DNA from: JABDJX01 sp039942715
GTDB taxonomy: Bacteria > Pseudomonadota > Alphaproteobacteria > Rhodobacterales > Rhodobacteraceae
DNA length: 64,000 nucleotides
Direction: 5' to 3'
Assembly (NCBI GenBank): GCA_039942715.1
Contig: JBDVBY010000001.1
Location: forward strand, 744,001 to 808,000
This document shows, one piece after another, positions 50,499-59,411 of the stretch. The position numbers were made by a program, and so were the translations under genes. The notes beneath the pieces were generated by a model, which was given only the letters and a program-made list of their open reading frames with translations, did not search any database and was not told the origin of the DNA. Position 1 is the stretch's first letter, and every line of letters begins with the position of its first letter.

Positions 50499-50549
50499 CG
50501 CGCGTCCTTTTTCAACTGCGCGGGTCACCCTCTTGAGAGTTCTCGAAAG

Positions 50550-50562
50550 TTAACGCGCGCAA
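50550..50562. promoter_or_regulatory. Operator candidate before the polyol LacI gene
   Basis: TTAACGCGCGCAA, 52 bases upstream of the LacI start, shares the TT-x-ACGCGCG-x-AA core with the inverse of the two smoE-promoter sites. It suggests autoregulation. Confidence 0.45.
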
Positions 50563-50641
50563 TTTTCAAATTTTACACTAGAGAGCCGCCGCGCAGGACG
50601 TCAAGAAGAATCACGACGTCCAATGCACGATAGCGCGATGC

Positions 50642-51670
50642 CTATCTGCCCGGCATTTTCAACGCCAATCCGCTTGCATCAAAGGCATGCACATCTTTCA
50701 ATTCAAACGCCAAATCCACAGAATCTCCCGGATTAAGCGACGAGCTTCCATTGACCCGCGTCGTTATTTGCCCGGCCTCTCCACAGGAGACAATCACAAA
50801 AGTATCCGCGCCGAGATACTCTAAAACATCTACTGTACCCCCAAGATGCCCCTGCCCTGGTTCCACAATCGAGATATGTTCGGGACGGATACCAAGCGAC
50901 GCGGCACCTTCCGGCAAATCAACTTTTGGCGCGGCGTTTGCAGCAAACACGTTCATCCGCGGCGAGCCGATAAACTGAGCCACAAACAGATTCGCAGGGT
51001 TTTCATAAAGCTCACGCGGACTGCCCACCTGAGCAATCTTGCCAAACTCCAGCACAACAATGCGGTCCGCCAACGTCATCGCTTCGACCTGATCATGCGT
51101 GACGTATATCATCGTTGATTTCAGCGTCTGATGTAGCTTGGCAATCTCATAACGCATCTCAACCCGCAAAGCCGCATCAAGGTTCGAGAGCGGTTCATCA
51201 AACAGAAACGCTGTTGGGTCGCGCACAATCGAACGCCCAATCGCCACCCGTTGACGCTGCCCACCTGAGAGGTCTTTCGGGCGACGGTCCATGTAGTCAT
51301 CAAGTTTGAGAACACGCGCCGCCTCGTTCACCTTGGCGTCAATCTCATCCTTAGGCAGCCCGGCAGATTTAAGCGGAAATCCAACGTTGTCGCGCACCGA
51401 CATGTGCGGATAAAGCGCGTAGGATTGGAACACCATCGCAAGTCCGCGCTTGCTTGGCGGCTCGGCTGTGGCATCGCGTTCGCCGATCATGATTTGCCCA
51501 CGCGAGGTTTCTTCAAGCCCGGCAATCATCCGCAGCAAGGTCGACTTTCCACAGCCCGAGGGGCCAACGAAAATGACAAACTCGCCCTCTTGGATGTCCA
51601 GATCCACGCCTTTGATAACCTGCACATTGCCGAACCATTTCTCGACCGATTTCAATTGTATAGATGACAT
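50642..51670 (-). CDS. Sugar ABC transporter ATP-binding protein (UgpC/MsiK type)
   Basis: A 342-residue ATPase with Walker A GPSGCGKSTLLRMIAGL, signature LSGGQRQRVAIGRSIV, Walker B AFLFDEPLSNLDA and switch YVTHDQVEAMTLADRIVVL, then a TOBE domain. It is close to SmoK but clearly a different gene. Its ATG overlaps the stop of the glycoside hydrolase gene by one base, so it is the last gene of the operon 57936-50642. Confidence 0.92.
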   Translation of the reverse strand: MSSIQLKSVEKWFGNVQVIKGVDLDIQEGEFVIFVGPSGCGKSTLLRMIAGLEETSRGQIMIGERDATAEPPSKRGLAMVFQSYALYPHMSVRDNVGFPLKSAGLPKDEIDAKVNEAARVLKLDDYMDRRPKDLSGGQRQRVAIGRSIVRDPTAFLFDEPLSNLDAALRVEMRYEIAKLHQTLKSTMIYVTHDQVEAMTLADRIVVLEFGKIAQVGSPRELYENPANLFVAQFIGSPRMNVFAANAAPKVDLPEGAASLGIRPEHISIVEPGQGHLGGTVDVLEYLGADTFVIVSCGEAGQITTRVNGSSSLNPGDSVDLAFELKDVHAFDASGLALKMPGR

Positions 51671-52929
51671 TACGCAGCCCCCTTTGCACGTTCACGTCCG
51701 TCTCCGGCCCAAGTGAGCCAGATCGCGGCAGTCCAGGTAAAATTGCTTCCCCCGCAAGGCGTTGCATCCGTTGGGTCGAAGTATTCAAAAAAGCCATGTT
51801 GCTCGATCAGCGTGGCGGTTTCTGCGCGGAGCCGTTGTTCAAGATCAAAGCGCCCCGCATCGCGCAGCCCAATCGCAATCAGTGCATTGATGATCGGCCA
51901 GCACGGGCCACGCCAATAGCGACGTGCATCAAAAATCTCTGCCTCGGGATCCGCCGACGGAATGCCATACTCCACAGCATCCCAAACTCGCATCAGCTGA
52001 GCATCAAGCTCGGGATTGCTGGCATCGGCAAGGTAGGCCAGGAAAGCGCCCGACCCAAGAACCCCCGCAAATGCACCGGTGCGCAGGTTTTTCGCATCAT
52101 ACGCCTGTAGGTCCGGGTTCCAGATCAATGGCAGCGCATTGCGCAGTGCCAAGGCCCAGCCTTCAATCTCGGAAACATCTTCACCCAAAGCGCGGCCAAG
52201 CTCGATCAGGTCCTGATGCGCGCGCAGCAAGATAAATGTGATCCCCGGATCAGCCATCAAAAACGGCCCATCATCCACGATGCGTTTGGGGTCCCACCCA
52301 CTTCGGACGCCAAACTGCACCATCGCGATGTAGCGGTCATAGTCTTCCTTGCCGGGGCGCATCGACGGGTCAACATGCCCTGTATCGCGTCGCACATATT
52401 CGCCCACATCCGAGCCATCGACGCCGGCCATGCCAACGTCCCAATCCGGGCAATTGTCGCGCCCGCTTTCCCATGGATGGGTGATCGCAGCCGGTCCAAA
52501 GGTGCAGCGAAAGTCATGCCACCAGCGATGCCAGCGCTTGAGTTTCGGAAACAGCGCTTTGATATGCGCGAGCCCCGCGTCCTTGTCTGCCTCCCACATC
52601 AGGCGCGCGATAATCGCAGCGATGGGTGGTTGCGAGATACCAGAAGTCTCTGGCGCCTGCCGCGTCGCCCAGACATCGGGACCGGGAAAATACCCCGGAT
52701 CGGATTGGTGAAAGATGATGTGCGGCACCATCCCGTCGTCCCATTGGGAGGCCATGAGCGTGTGCATTTCCTGCCAAGCACGGTCGGGATCGAAGGTTGA
52801 AAATCCCCACGCTGCAAAGACGCTATCCCAGTTCCATTGATAGGGGTAAAGCCCGTTTGTCGGTATGGTGTAGCCGCCGCGATCGTTTTTGCGCAGGATA
52901 TCGCGCGCTTCATTATCAAGCGATGTCAT
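51670..52929 (-). CDS. Intracellular GH63-like glycoside hydrolase (MGH1 type)
   Basis: A 419-residue (alpha/alpha)6-barrel glycosidase without a signal peptide. Conserved family stretches are GLYPYQWNWDSVFAAWG, ITHPWESGRDNCPDWD (catalytic acid region), and HGFFEYFDP...FTWTAAIWL near the C-terminus. Related enzymes hydrolyse mannosylglycerate or glucosylglycerate, so cleavage of an imported glycosidic compatible solute is likely. It is four bases after the MalG-like permease and coupled to the ATPase. The exact substrate is inferred. Confidence 0.8.
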   Translation of the reverse strand: MTSLDNEARDILRKNDRGGYTIPTNGLYPYQWNWDSVFAAWGFSTFDPDRAWQEMHTLMASQWDDGMVPHIIFHQSDPGYFPGPDVWATRQAPETSGISQPPIAAIIARLMWEADKDAGLAHIKALFPKLKRWHRWWHDFRCTFGPAAITHPWESGRDNCPDWDVGMAGVDGSDVGEYVRRDTGHVDPSMRPGKEDYDRYIAMVQFGVRSGWDPKRIVDDGPFLMADPGITFILLRAHQDLIELGRALGEDVSEIEGWALALRNALPLIWNPDLQAYDAKNLRTGAFAGVLGSGAFLAYLADASNPELDAQLMRVWDAVEYGIPSADPEAEIFDARRYWRGPCWPIINALIAIGLRDAGRFDLEQRLRAETATLIEQHGFFEYFDPTDATPCGGSNFTWTAAIWLTWAGDGRERAKGAA

Positions 52930-52933
52930 AGGG

Positions 52934-54148
52934 TCATCCTTTCACCGAGCCTGCGGTCAGGCCCTTGGTCATGAATTTTTCCAGCCCCAAGAACAGCGCC
53001 ATGATCGGCACCGTTGCGATGACGCTACCGGCCATCAAATGTTGTCTTGGGATTTCTGAAGAGTTGAGCGAGGCGATGCCGCGCGTGAGCGTAAACTTGG
53101 TCGGATCATCTAGAAGCATGAAGGCCAAAAGAAACTCGTTCCAAGCGATCATAAAGACGTAAAGCGACACCGAAGCCAGCGCTGGCAGCGACAGCGGCAG
53201 AGTGATTTTCCAGATGACTTTGAGGCGTGAAAGCCCGTCCATCAATCCAGCCTCTTCGATCTCTGCAGGCAAACCTCGGAAGTAGCCTTGCAACATATAG
53301 AGTGCGACCGGAATCGTTGTGACCGGATAGATCATCACGATACCCCAGAATGAATTGCGCAGGCCTGTCATCGAAAAGGCAATGTAGATCGGCAACGCAA
53401 GAACGATCATTGGCACCATGTAAATGAGCAGGATCGAACGTGAAAACGCCGCTTGGCCGCGAAACCGCAGGCGCGCCACTGCATAGGCACCGGGGATCGC
53501 AAAGGCCAGTGTGATGAAGACAGTCAGCACCGAGATGAAGAACGAGTTGAACAGATAGGTGCCGAAATTGAACTGCGTGAACAGCTCATCATAGGAGCGG
53601 AAAAGCTCGGCCCCTTTTGAGAGATCAATCGAGAAATCGAGCGGGTTCTGGATCAGCTCTGACTGGTTTTTCAGACTGGTCATCACCATCACGTAAAACG
53701 GGATCAATACGATTGCGGTGAAAAAGATATAGCCAAACCCCGTCAGAAACCGGATCACTGCGCCTTCAAATTCGTGTCGGTTTAATGAACCCGGCGTAAT
53801 TTCGTCCAGGATCGGAATCATCGAGGCGGCAAAGCTTGCCCCCAAGATTAAAGCACCGATCAGCCGCGCGCCAAAGCCAGTTTCAGGCCCGGTAAGAATT
53901 GGACCCAAACCGGCCAACATCAACCCCACTATTACAATAAGCAGCCCCAGTTGTACCGCACGTCCCCGCCCTAAAGCGACAACGCCAGCGCCCGCCAAAG
54001 CCCCCCAAAGCAGCGCCCACAAAATTCCGGGGCGAAACGCTTGGCCCGTGGCAAACGACATCGCAATCGCCACAGTGATCGCCAAAACCATCATCCAAAG
54101 CGCACCCAAGAGCGGGCCGGTGACATATCCGTATCGCAAGGAACTCAT
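52934..54148 (-). CDS. Sugar ABC permease (MalG-like) with four extra N-terminal helices
   Basis: A 404-residue permease, over 100 residues longer than the family norm. The first about 130 residues form an extra block of hydrophobic segments (GYVTGPLLGALWMMVLAITVAIAM, GILWALLWGALAGAGVVALG, LGLLIVIVGLMLAGLGPIL, ARLIGALILGASFAASMIPIL) before a normal six-helix MalG-like part with the EAA loop (AEIEEAGLMDGLSRLKVIWKITLPLSLPAL). The ATG overlaps the upstream permease stop by four bases. Its role is to form the channel with the 54145-55389 product. Confidence 0.85.
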   Translation of the reverse strand: MSSLRYGYVTGPLLGALWMMVLAITVAIAMSFATGQAFRPGILWALLWGALAGAGVVALGRGRAVQLGLLIVIVGLMLAGLGPILTGPETGFGARLIGALILGASFAASMIPILDEITPGSLNRHEFEGAVIRFLTGFGYIFFTAIVLIPFYVMVMTSLKNQSELIQNPLDFSIDLSKGAELFRSYDELFTQFNFGTYLFNSFFISVLTVFITLAFAIPGAYAVARLRFRGQAAFSRSILLIYMVPMIVLALPIYIAFSMTGLRNSFWGIVMIYPVTTIPVALYMLQGYFRGLPAEIEEAGLMDGLSRLKVIWKITLPLSLPALASVSLYVFMIAWNEFLLAFMLLDDPTKFTLTRGIASLNSSEIPRQHLMAGSVIATVPIMALFLGLEKFMTKGLTAGSVKG

Positions 54149-55389
54149 AGTCCTTCCTCCTGACTGATGTACTTGAGGAAAAAGATCGAGAAGGTCAGCA
54201 GGCAACCAAAGATCACCACCGCGACCGCGGCCCCTGCCCCGATGTTCGAAATTGCAAAGGCCTGCTCATAGACGTTCACCGTCAGTGTGCGCGTGCCCGC
54301 ATTGCCACCCGTCAAAAGGAAAATGTCGTCAAATTTGTTGAACGTCCAAATGAACCGCAACAGGAACAGCACGCTCAAAATGCCCAGAAGTTGCGGCACG
54401 CTCAGATACCAAAACTGCTGGAACGGAGAAGCGCCATCCATATCGGCGGCCTCGTACATATCTGTGTCGATGCTCTGCATCCGCGCCAGAATGAACAGGA
54501 AAGACAACGGGAAGTACCGCCAGATTTCAAACACAGTCACCATGATCAACGCCAGCGGGCGCTCTCCGAAAAAGTTGATCGCTTCAGACGTCACACCCAT
54601 TTGCACCAACAGCGCGTTGGCCGAACCGGAAAACGGGTCGAACAAAATGAGCCATGCGAAAGCGACCGCGATCACCGGGGCGACGTAGGGAAAGAGGTAG
54701 AGACCGCGCAGAATGCCCTGGCCTTTGAAAGATTTGTTCAGCAAAAGCGCCGCAAACAGCCCCACCAAGAGCGCGCCGATGGTGCCGAAGACTGTGTAAA
54801 ACAGCGTGACCCAAAGCACCTCGACAAACTCGTCACCGTTGAAAATGCGGGTGAAGTTGTCAAAGGTAAATGTGCTGTTTGTCAGGACGTTAGACGCCTT
54901 ACCTGTGGTAACCGCCGGGCTGTCTTGTGGGCGCAAACCGTTGTCGAGATAGGCCTGCTCGATCACGACCGGGATCATCAGCGTTTCGCGCAAGCCCGGC
55001 TCCCAATCGCCAAACTCGCACTTCAGCGTGCGCCCCTCTAGCGCACAGCGTTCGTCCAATGCGCCAACACGCAACCCCTCCGGCACAACATCGCTGAGGG
55101 ACACCCCGGAGATCGGCTGTTCTTGCGATGAATTGCGTAGCCGATAACGGATATTGGCTTCATCGCCGACCGCTTCATCATCGCCGCGAATGTCTTCGCG
55201 CAACACAACTTCGGGCGCGCGCAGATCCGCTAGTTCTACCGGTTTGACCGAGATCCAGAAGATCGCGAGCAAGGGCAGCACAACGACCAAGGCCACGGCT
55301 GTTATCGTCGGGAACAACAGACCCCATGCCAAACGCGCCTCGCGCTTGGCCAGTGGTCCGGTTCCAACAGGAGGAGTTACTTCCGCCAT
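54145..55389 (-). CDS. Sugar ABC permease (MalF-like) with a DUF11-like periplasmic insertion
   Basis: A 414-residue permease. After the first helix (AWGLLFPTITAVALVVVLPLLAIFWISV, about 22-50) comes a soluble insertion of about 125 residues with VVPEGLRVGALDERCALEGRTLKCEFGDWEPG, which looks like a DUF11/conserved-repeat beta sandwich with a disulfide-capable C..C pair. The remaining helices and the EAA loop (YEAADMDGASPFQQFWYLSVPQLLGIL) are standard. The insertion sits where MalF carries its P2 domain, which touches the binding protein. The start at 55389 follows GGGGGTCCAA; an in-frame TTG lies four codons earlier. Confidence 0.83.
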   Translation of the reverse strand: MAEVTPPVGTGPLAKREARLAWGLLFPTITAVALVVVLPLLAIFWISVKPVELADLRAPEVVLREDIRGDDEAVGDEANIRYRLRNSSQEQPISGVSLSDVVPEGLRVGALDERCALEGRTLKCEFGDWEPGLRETLMIPVVIEQAYLDNGLRPQDSPAVTTGKASNVLTNSTFTFDNFTRIFNGDEFVEVLWVTLFYTVFGTIGALLVGLFAALLLNKSFKGQGILRGLYLFPYVAPVIAVAFAWLILFDPFSGSANALLVQMGVTSEAINFFGERPLALIMVTVFEIWRYFPLSFLFILARMQSIDTDMYEAADMDGASPFQQFWYLSVPQLLGILSVLFLLRFIWTFNKFDDIFLLTGGNAGTRTLTVNVYEQAFAISNIGAGAAVAVVIFGCLLTFSIFFLKYISQEEGL

Positions 55390-55469
55390 TTGGACCCCCA
55401 AGGGTTTACGAATTTAAGTCTTTAAAGCCGGGACGCACGCAACGCACACGTCCCAGCAGGGAGGTGCGA

Positions 55470-56822
55470 TTACTCTACAGCAGCAATCGCCTCGTTCATC
55501 GCAGCCACAGTCGCGGCTGCATCACGTTCACCGTCGATATACTCGCGAACAAGACGGTTGATAACTTGGCTATTGATGATCTTGGAAGCAGCAGACAGCT
55601 GTCCATCCGCAACACCCCAACGCTGGGCCACATCAAGTCCACCCACGATCTCTTCGATCATTGAGGCTTCATATAGCTCGCCAAGCGGTGCTTTGCGATC
55701 CACACCAACATCCAAAGTCGCCCAAAGCTCGGCAAACTCGGTTGGATTGTCAGCCGTACCACGGCGCACTGGGAATTTGCCCTCAGGCGCAATCGCAAGT
55801 GTCGAGCCATAGCCTTCGTTCATCGAGTAAGCGACAAACTCCATCGCAGCATCGGTAGACGCATCCGAGGTGATGCCAAAGTAACGTACGTCACCCCAAG
55901 CAGCGCCATCCGGATTAGACGGTCCGGCAAAGTTGGTCACAACACCAGTTGCTGCGGCCAGATCGCTGCTTGTTGGATCGTCGTTGATGGTTGGTGGAGC
56001 GCTGTCGCGCAGACCAGCCAGTTCGTCCAGAATAAACGGTGACCAGATGATCATCGCCGCGTTGCCGCTGAAGTAAAGCGTGCGCGACTGATCCCAGTAA
56101 AGATCACCCGGAGGCGAAGCTTCTGCGATGGCTTTGTAGAAATCGAGCACTTCGATAGTTGCGGCTTCGTCCAGCGCCTGAACCCCATCCGGGCCAACAG
56201 GTGACACACCGTTTGCCAAGAAGACGTGCTCAAGAACCTGACTCATAAAGTTTTCGTCGATCTTGGTTGCAGCCACAAACCCATACATCTCTGGTGGGTT
56301 GTGAAGCGCCTCAACGGCGGCCAAAACATTGGCATAGCTGCTGGGGGGCTCAAGACCTTTCTCAGCAAAGAGATCTGCACGGTAAACAAGCATCTGCGTC
56401 CAGCCATCAACCGGCACAGAGGCAAACCCACCATCAACAGCAGCCATTTCCAAAGCGCCCGGCGCAAAGGTTCCAGCGCCAAGTTGCTCGACAACATCTG
56501 TTGCTGCATCGGTGTCTAGAATACCCGCATCAGCCCAAGGAGCCGCGTATTGCAAAGTGTGGTAAATCACATCCGGCAGGTCGCCCGCAGCAAAGGCAGC
56601 TGTGGCGCGCGTGCCAAGATCATTTTCCGAGACCGGAATAACCTGAACCGTGTGGCCAGAAGCCTCGGCAAAGGCCGCAGCCATCGCCTCTTGACGCGCG
56701 AGACGCTCGGGCTGTTCTTCGGTTGTCCAGAACCGCAGTTCCTCGGCGTTTGCCGCAAAAGCGGACAAAATCAGCGCAGCGGCCGTTCCTGTTCGCAAGA
56801 GTGCTTTCGTTTTCAGTTTCAT
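55470..56822 (-). CDS. Sugar ABC transporter substrate-binding protein
   Basis: A 450-residue periplasmic binding protein with signal peptide MKLKTKALLRTGTAAALILSAFAANA. The mature start EELRFWTTEEQPERLARQEAMAAAFAEASGHTVQVIPV and the following DLGTRATAAFAAGDLPDVIYHTLQYAAPWADAG fit carbohydrate binding proteins. The start at 56822 follows GGGAGGAAGACC. It lies 22 bases after the LacI gene and 80 bases before the MalF-like gene. The ligand is unknown; glycosidic solute is inferred from the hydrolase. Confidence 0.88.
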   Translation of the reverse strand: MKLKTKALLRTGTAAALILSAFAANAEELRFWTTEEQPERLARQEAMAAAFAEASGHTVQVIPVSENDLGTRATAAFAAGDLPDVIYHTLQYAAPWADAGILDTDAATDVVEQLGAGTFAPGALEMAAVDGGFASVPVDGWTQMLVYRADLFAEKGLEPPSSYANVLAAVEALHNPPEMYGFVAATKIDENFMSQVLEHVFLANGVSPVGPDGVQALDEAATIEVLDFYKAIAEASPPGDLYWDQSRTLYFSGNAAMIIWSPFILDELAGLRDSAPPTINDDPTSSDLAAATGVVTNFAGPSNPDGAAWGDVRYFGITSDASTDAAMEFVAYSMNEGYGSTLAIAPEGKFPVRRGTADNPTEFAELWATLDVGVDRKAPLGELYEASMIEEIVGGLDVAQRWGVADGQLSAASKIINSQVINRLVREYIDGERDAAATVAAMNEAIAAVE

Positions 56823-56844
56823 GGTCTTCCTCCCATTGAAGATT

Positions 56845-57936
56845 TTAAGTTTCATGTTTGTTCGTATTGTTCGAGGTGTCTGGAACCGGCCCGATAGAGC
56901 CGCGCTCGACAAAAGATGCCAAAGCTGTTTCGCGCAAATCCTCCAAAGGTTCTCCGCGTACGCGCCTGATCAGCAAACTGGACAAGCGCTCTCCGGCAGC
57001 CTTGTTGTCGACTTGATAGGTCGTCAAAGGCGGCGTCGCGTGCGCCCCTTCCGGAATTCCATCATACCCAATGATTGAAAGATCACGTCCCACACTCAGG
57101 TTGCGCGCCGCAGCTGCCTGATAAGCACCAAGCGCCGCAAAATCGACGCCGCAAACAATCGCGGTGGGTGGCTCTGGGTGATCCAGTAATGCAGCCGCAG
57201 CCTTGGCTCCATCAGCACTTGTCACGGCATCTTGGATGATCAAGGCATCGTCAACCTCGAGTCCAACGTCTTGCATACCGGCGCGAAACCCATCTTCGCG
57301 CAAATGGGCATAGGCGTATTTCGTGCCCCCATTAATATAGCCGATACGTCTGTGGCCCAAGGCATGCAACCGGCGCACCGCATCGCACATCGCCTCTTCG
57401 CCCAGAATATCGAACCACGCACAATTCGTCTCATCATCTTGCCGACCAAACAGCACAAAGGGCACGGCAGCGTCGCGCAAAAGCGTTACGCGCGGATCGT
57501 ATCGGATCGCGCGCGGAAGGATAAATCCATCGGCCTTACCATCGCGTAACAGTGCGCGGAATGTTTCGATCATATCCTCGGTGCTGCTGGACGCGGCAAC
57601 CGTCAAAGTCCACCCTTCCGCGTGCGCACCTGCTGAGAGCCCGGCCAGAAACTCTGCCAGAAACGGGCGTTGTGCATCGTGATCTGAAAGTTGCAAAACC
57701 AAACCAAGCGAGCGTGTGCGTCCAGTCTTGATCGCCTGTGCGTGGCTTAGTGGGCGATAGCTCAACTTCTCGGCCATACGCTTGACGCGGTTTTGAGTAG
57801 CCTGCGAAATATCGGGATACCCATTCATCGCCCGCGAGACGGTCGATTTGGTCAGACCAAGCGCATCCGCCATATCGGAAATGGTCACGCGATTGCGCTT
57901 ATGCCCTTCCGTAATCTTATCTAAGAGTGCAGCCAA
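56845..57936 (-). CDS. LacI-family regulator of the glycoside uptake operon
   Basis: A 363-residue transcription factor with a classical LacI helix-turn-helix (VTISDMADALGLTKSTVSRAMNGYPDISQATQNRVKRMAEKLSYRP) and hinge, then the effector domain (SLGLVLQLSDHDAQRPFLAEFLAGLSAGAHAEG). It is the first gene of the operon, 22 bases before the binding-protein gene. A perfect palindrome 29 bases upstream probably serves as its operator. Confidence 0.92.
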   Translation of the reverse strand: MAALLDKITEGHKRNRVTISDMADALGLTKSTVSRAMNGYPDISQATQNRVKRMAEKLSYRPLSHAQAIKTGRTRSLGLVLQLSDHDAQRPFLAEFLAGLSAGAHAEGWTLTVAASSSTEDMIETFRALLRDGKADGFILPRAIRYDPRVTLLRDAAVPFVLFGRQDDETNCAWFDILGEEAMCDAVRRLHALGHRRIGYINGGTKYAYAHLREDGFRAGMQDVGLEVDDALIIQDAVTSADGAKAAAALLDHPEPPTAIVCGVDFAALGAYQAAAARNLSVGRDLSIIGYDGIPEGAHATPPLTTYQVDNKAAGERLSSLLIRRVRGEPLEDLRETALASFVERGSIGPVPDTSNNTNKHET

Positions 57937-57964
57937 AACGTCCTCCCACGACTCAGCCTGAACA

Positions 57965-57980
57965 CCGAAACCGGTTTCGG
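57965..57980. promoter_or_regulatory. LacI-type operator palindrome
   Basis: CCGAAACCGGTTTCGG is a perfect 16-base palindrome with a central CG, 29-44 bases upstream of the LacI gene start. This is the classical form of LacI/GalR-family sites, so it implies autoregulation of the whole operon. Confidence 0.78.
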
Positions 57981-58034
57981 CAAGGGTTTTTTAAGACCTT
58001 GAATTGTTGAGCCAGAAAAAGGTCATCTTTATTT

Positions 58035-58117
58035 CGCCGCGCTATCGCGCGTCGATCAACTGGGTGAGGCGTTGCCTCCCCCAGACCCCCTCCAGGATAT
58101 TTTAGCCAAGAAGAAGG
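58035..58117 (+). repeat. Intergenic GC-rich repeat element, copy C
   Basis: It contains GCCGCGCTATCGCGCGTCG, the hairpin GAGGC-GTT-GCCTC (58066-58078), then CCCCCAGACCCCCTCCAGGATATTTTAGCCAAGAAGAAG. Same block order as the copies at 10394-10466 and 43124-43200. It lies between divergent genes, so it is not acting as a terminator for either. Confidence 0.7.
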
Positions 58118-58182
58118 CTTAGAACGCTTTGTGCTAAAGGTTGGTCTAGCAACTTCAGTGTGGGCATACTCTGGGCGCTGCA

Positions 58183-58209
58183 TTAGATTTTCGCTGGAAA
58201 CGAATCTAA
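58183..58209. promoter_or_regulatory. Inverted repeat upstream of the aldo/keto reductase gene
   Basis: TTAGATT at 58183-58189 and its inverse AATCTAA at 58203-58209 flank a 13-base spacer, 67 bases before the start codon. It is a possible operator; no regulator is assigned. Confidence 0.4.
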
Positions 58210-58275
58210 GATGTCGCGGTCTTTGAGGCTCAAAAAAGAAGTTGAAATGCCTCTTGCAAAAGGAAGGGTTTTGCC

Positions 58276-59304
58276 ATGGGAAATCTGTTTCGCGAGCGCC
58301 GTAAAATCGGCAGAACAGCCTTGGACCTGCCAGTCTTGGGTATGGGCACCGCTCCGGTTGGCGAACTATATGCCAAGGTTGACGAACAAACCGCGCAAGC
58401 GATTTTCGAGGCCGCATGGAACACTGGTGTGCGCTATTTTGATACAGCACCTTGGTATGGGCGCGGGCTGGCCGAACATCGTGTTGGCGCGTTTCTGCGA
58501 ACCAAACCGCGAAGTGATTTCTGTATCTCCACCAAAGTTGGACGCACGCTCTATCGCCCCAATGATCCGACAACGTTTGACCGCTCTCCTTGGGCGGGCG
58601 GTTTGAATTTTGATGTGAACTTTGACTATTCCTATGACGGTGTGATGCGCTCTTACGAACAAGCCTTACAGCGTCTTGCATTGGACACGGTCGATGCTTT
58701 GGTAATCCATGATCTGGACGCGATGTATCACGATGCCGCCGCTATTGAGAGCCACACGCGCGCCTTGTCTGATGGCGGAATGAAGGCCCTTGATGAACTA
58801 AAATCGTCTGGCGACATCAAAGCATTCGGCATGGGGATCAATCTCAAAGAACAGCTCGAAGGGCTGGCGCAAAATGTGGACCTGGACTTTGCGCTGGTTG
58901 CGATGCCTTACACGCTGATCGACCAAGACTGCCTTCACACAGGGATGAAAGCCTGCCTTGATCGTGGTGTCAGCGTGATTGTTGGCGCGCCTTTTGCATC
59001 CGGCATTTTAGCGACAGGTTCGAAGGGATCGGCCAAGTACAACTACGCCGCGGCAGACCCGACCATTGTGCAAAAGGTGCAAAACATCGAAGCCGTTTGT
59101 ACGGCGCATAATGTAGACCTCCAAGCCGCCGCATTGCAATTCCCGCTTGCTCACCCGGCCGCTGCATCGATCATTCCAGGCGCAGCCAAACCAAGCGAGA
59201 TTGAATCCAATGTCGCTTCGCTTGATGTAGACATTCCCGTCGCTTTCTGGGCCGATTTGAAGTCTGAGGGGCTGATCGTGGCAGATGCGCCCGTCCCTAC
59301 CTAA
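58276..59304 (+). CDS. Aldo/keto reductase (aldose 1-dehydrogenase / pyridoxal 4-dehydrogenase type)
   Basis: A 342-residue TIM-barrel NAD(P) oxidoreductase. The signature VRYFDTAPWYGRGLAEHRVGAFL contains the catalytic Asp and Tyr; the lysine is in CISTKVGRTL and the histidine in ALVIHDLDAMYH. The branch includes D-threo-aldose 1-dehydrogenase and pyridoxal 4-dehydrogenase. It is divergent from the LacI gene of the glycoside operon and may process a related sugar, but this is inference. Confidence 0.85.
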   Translation: MGNLFRERRKIGRTALDLPVLGMGTAPVGELYAKVDEQTAQAIFEAAWNTGVRYFDTAPWYGRGLAEHRVGAFLRTKPRSDFCISTKVGRTLYRPNDPTTFDRSPWAGGLNFDVNFDYSYDGVMRSYEQALQRLALDTVDALVIHDLDAMYHDAAAIESHTRALSDGGMKALDELKSSGDIKAFGMGINLKEQLEGLAQNVDLDFALVAMPYTLIDQDCLHTGMKACLDRGVSVIVGAPFASGILATGSKGSAKYNYAAADPTIVQKVQNIEAVCTAHNVDLQAAALQFPLAHPAAASIIPGAAKPSEIESNVASLDVDIPVAFWADLKSEGLIVADAPVPT

Positions 59305-59375
59305 GGGTCGAACACACCGCAAATGCGATCCATGCCTTTCTTCTGTTCGAAATTGCTTTGGGGAGCGAAGTGAGC

Positions 59376-59388
59376 GGGGCAAAGCCCC
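59376..59388. terminator. Hairpin between convergent AKR and MttB genes
   Basis: GGGGC-AAA-GCCCC, extended by AGC/CT flanks, lies 72 bases after the AKR stop and 24 bases beyond the MttB-family stop. It resembles the hairpin core of the intergenic repeat family, without the rest of that element. Confidence 0.5.
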
Positions 59389-59411
59389 TCTTACTGTTCC
59401 GAGTTCTAAAA

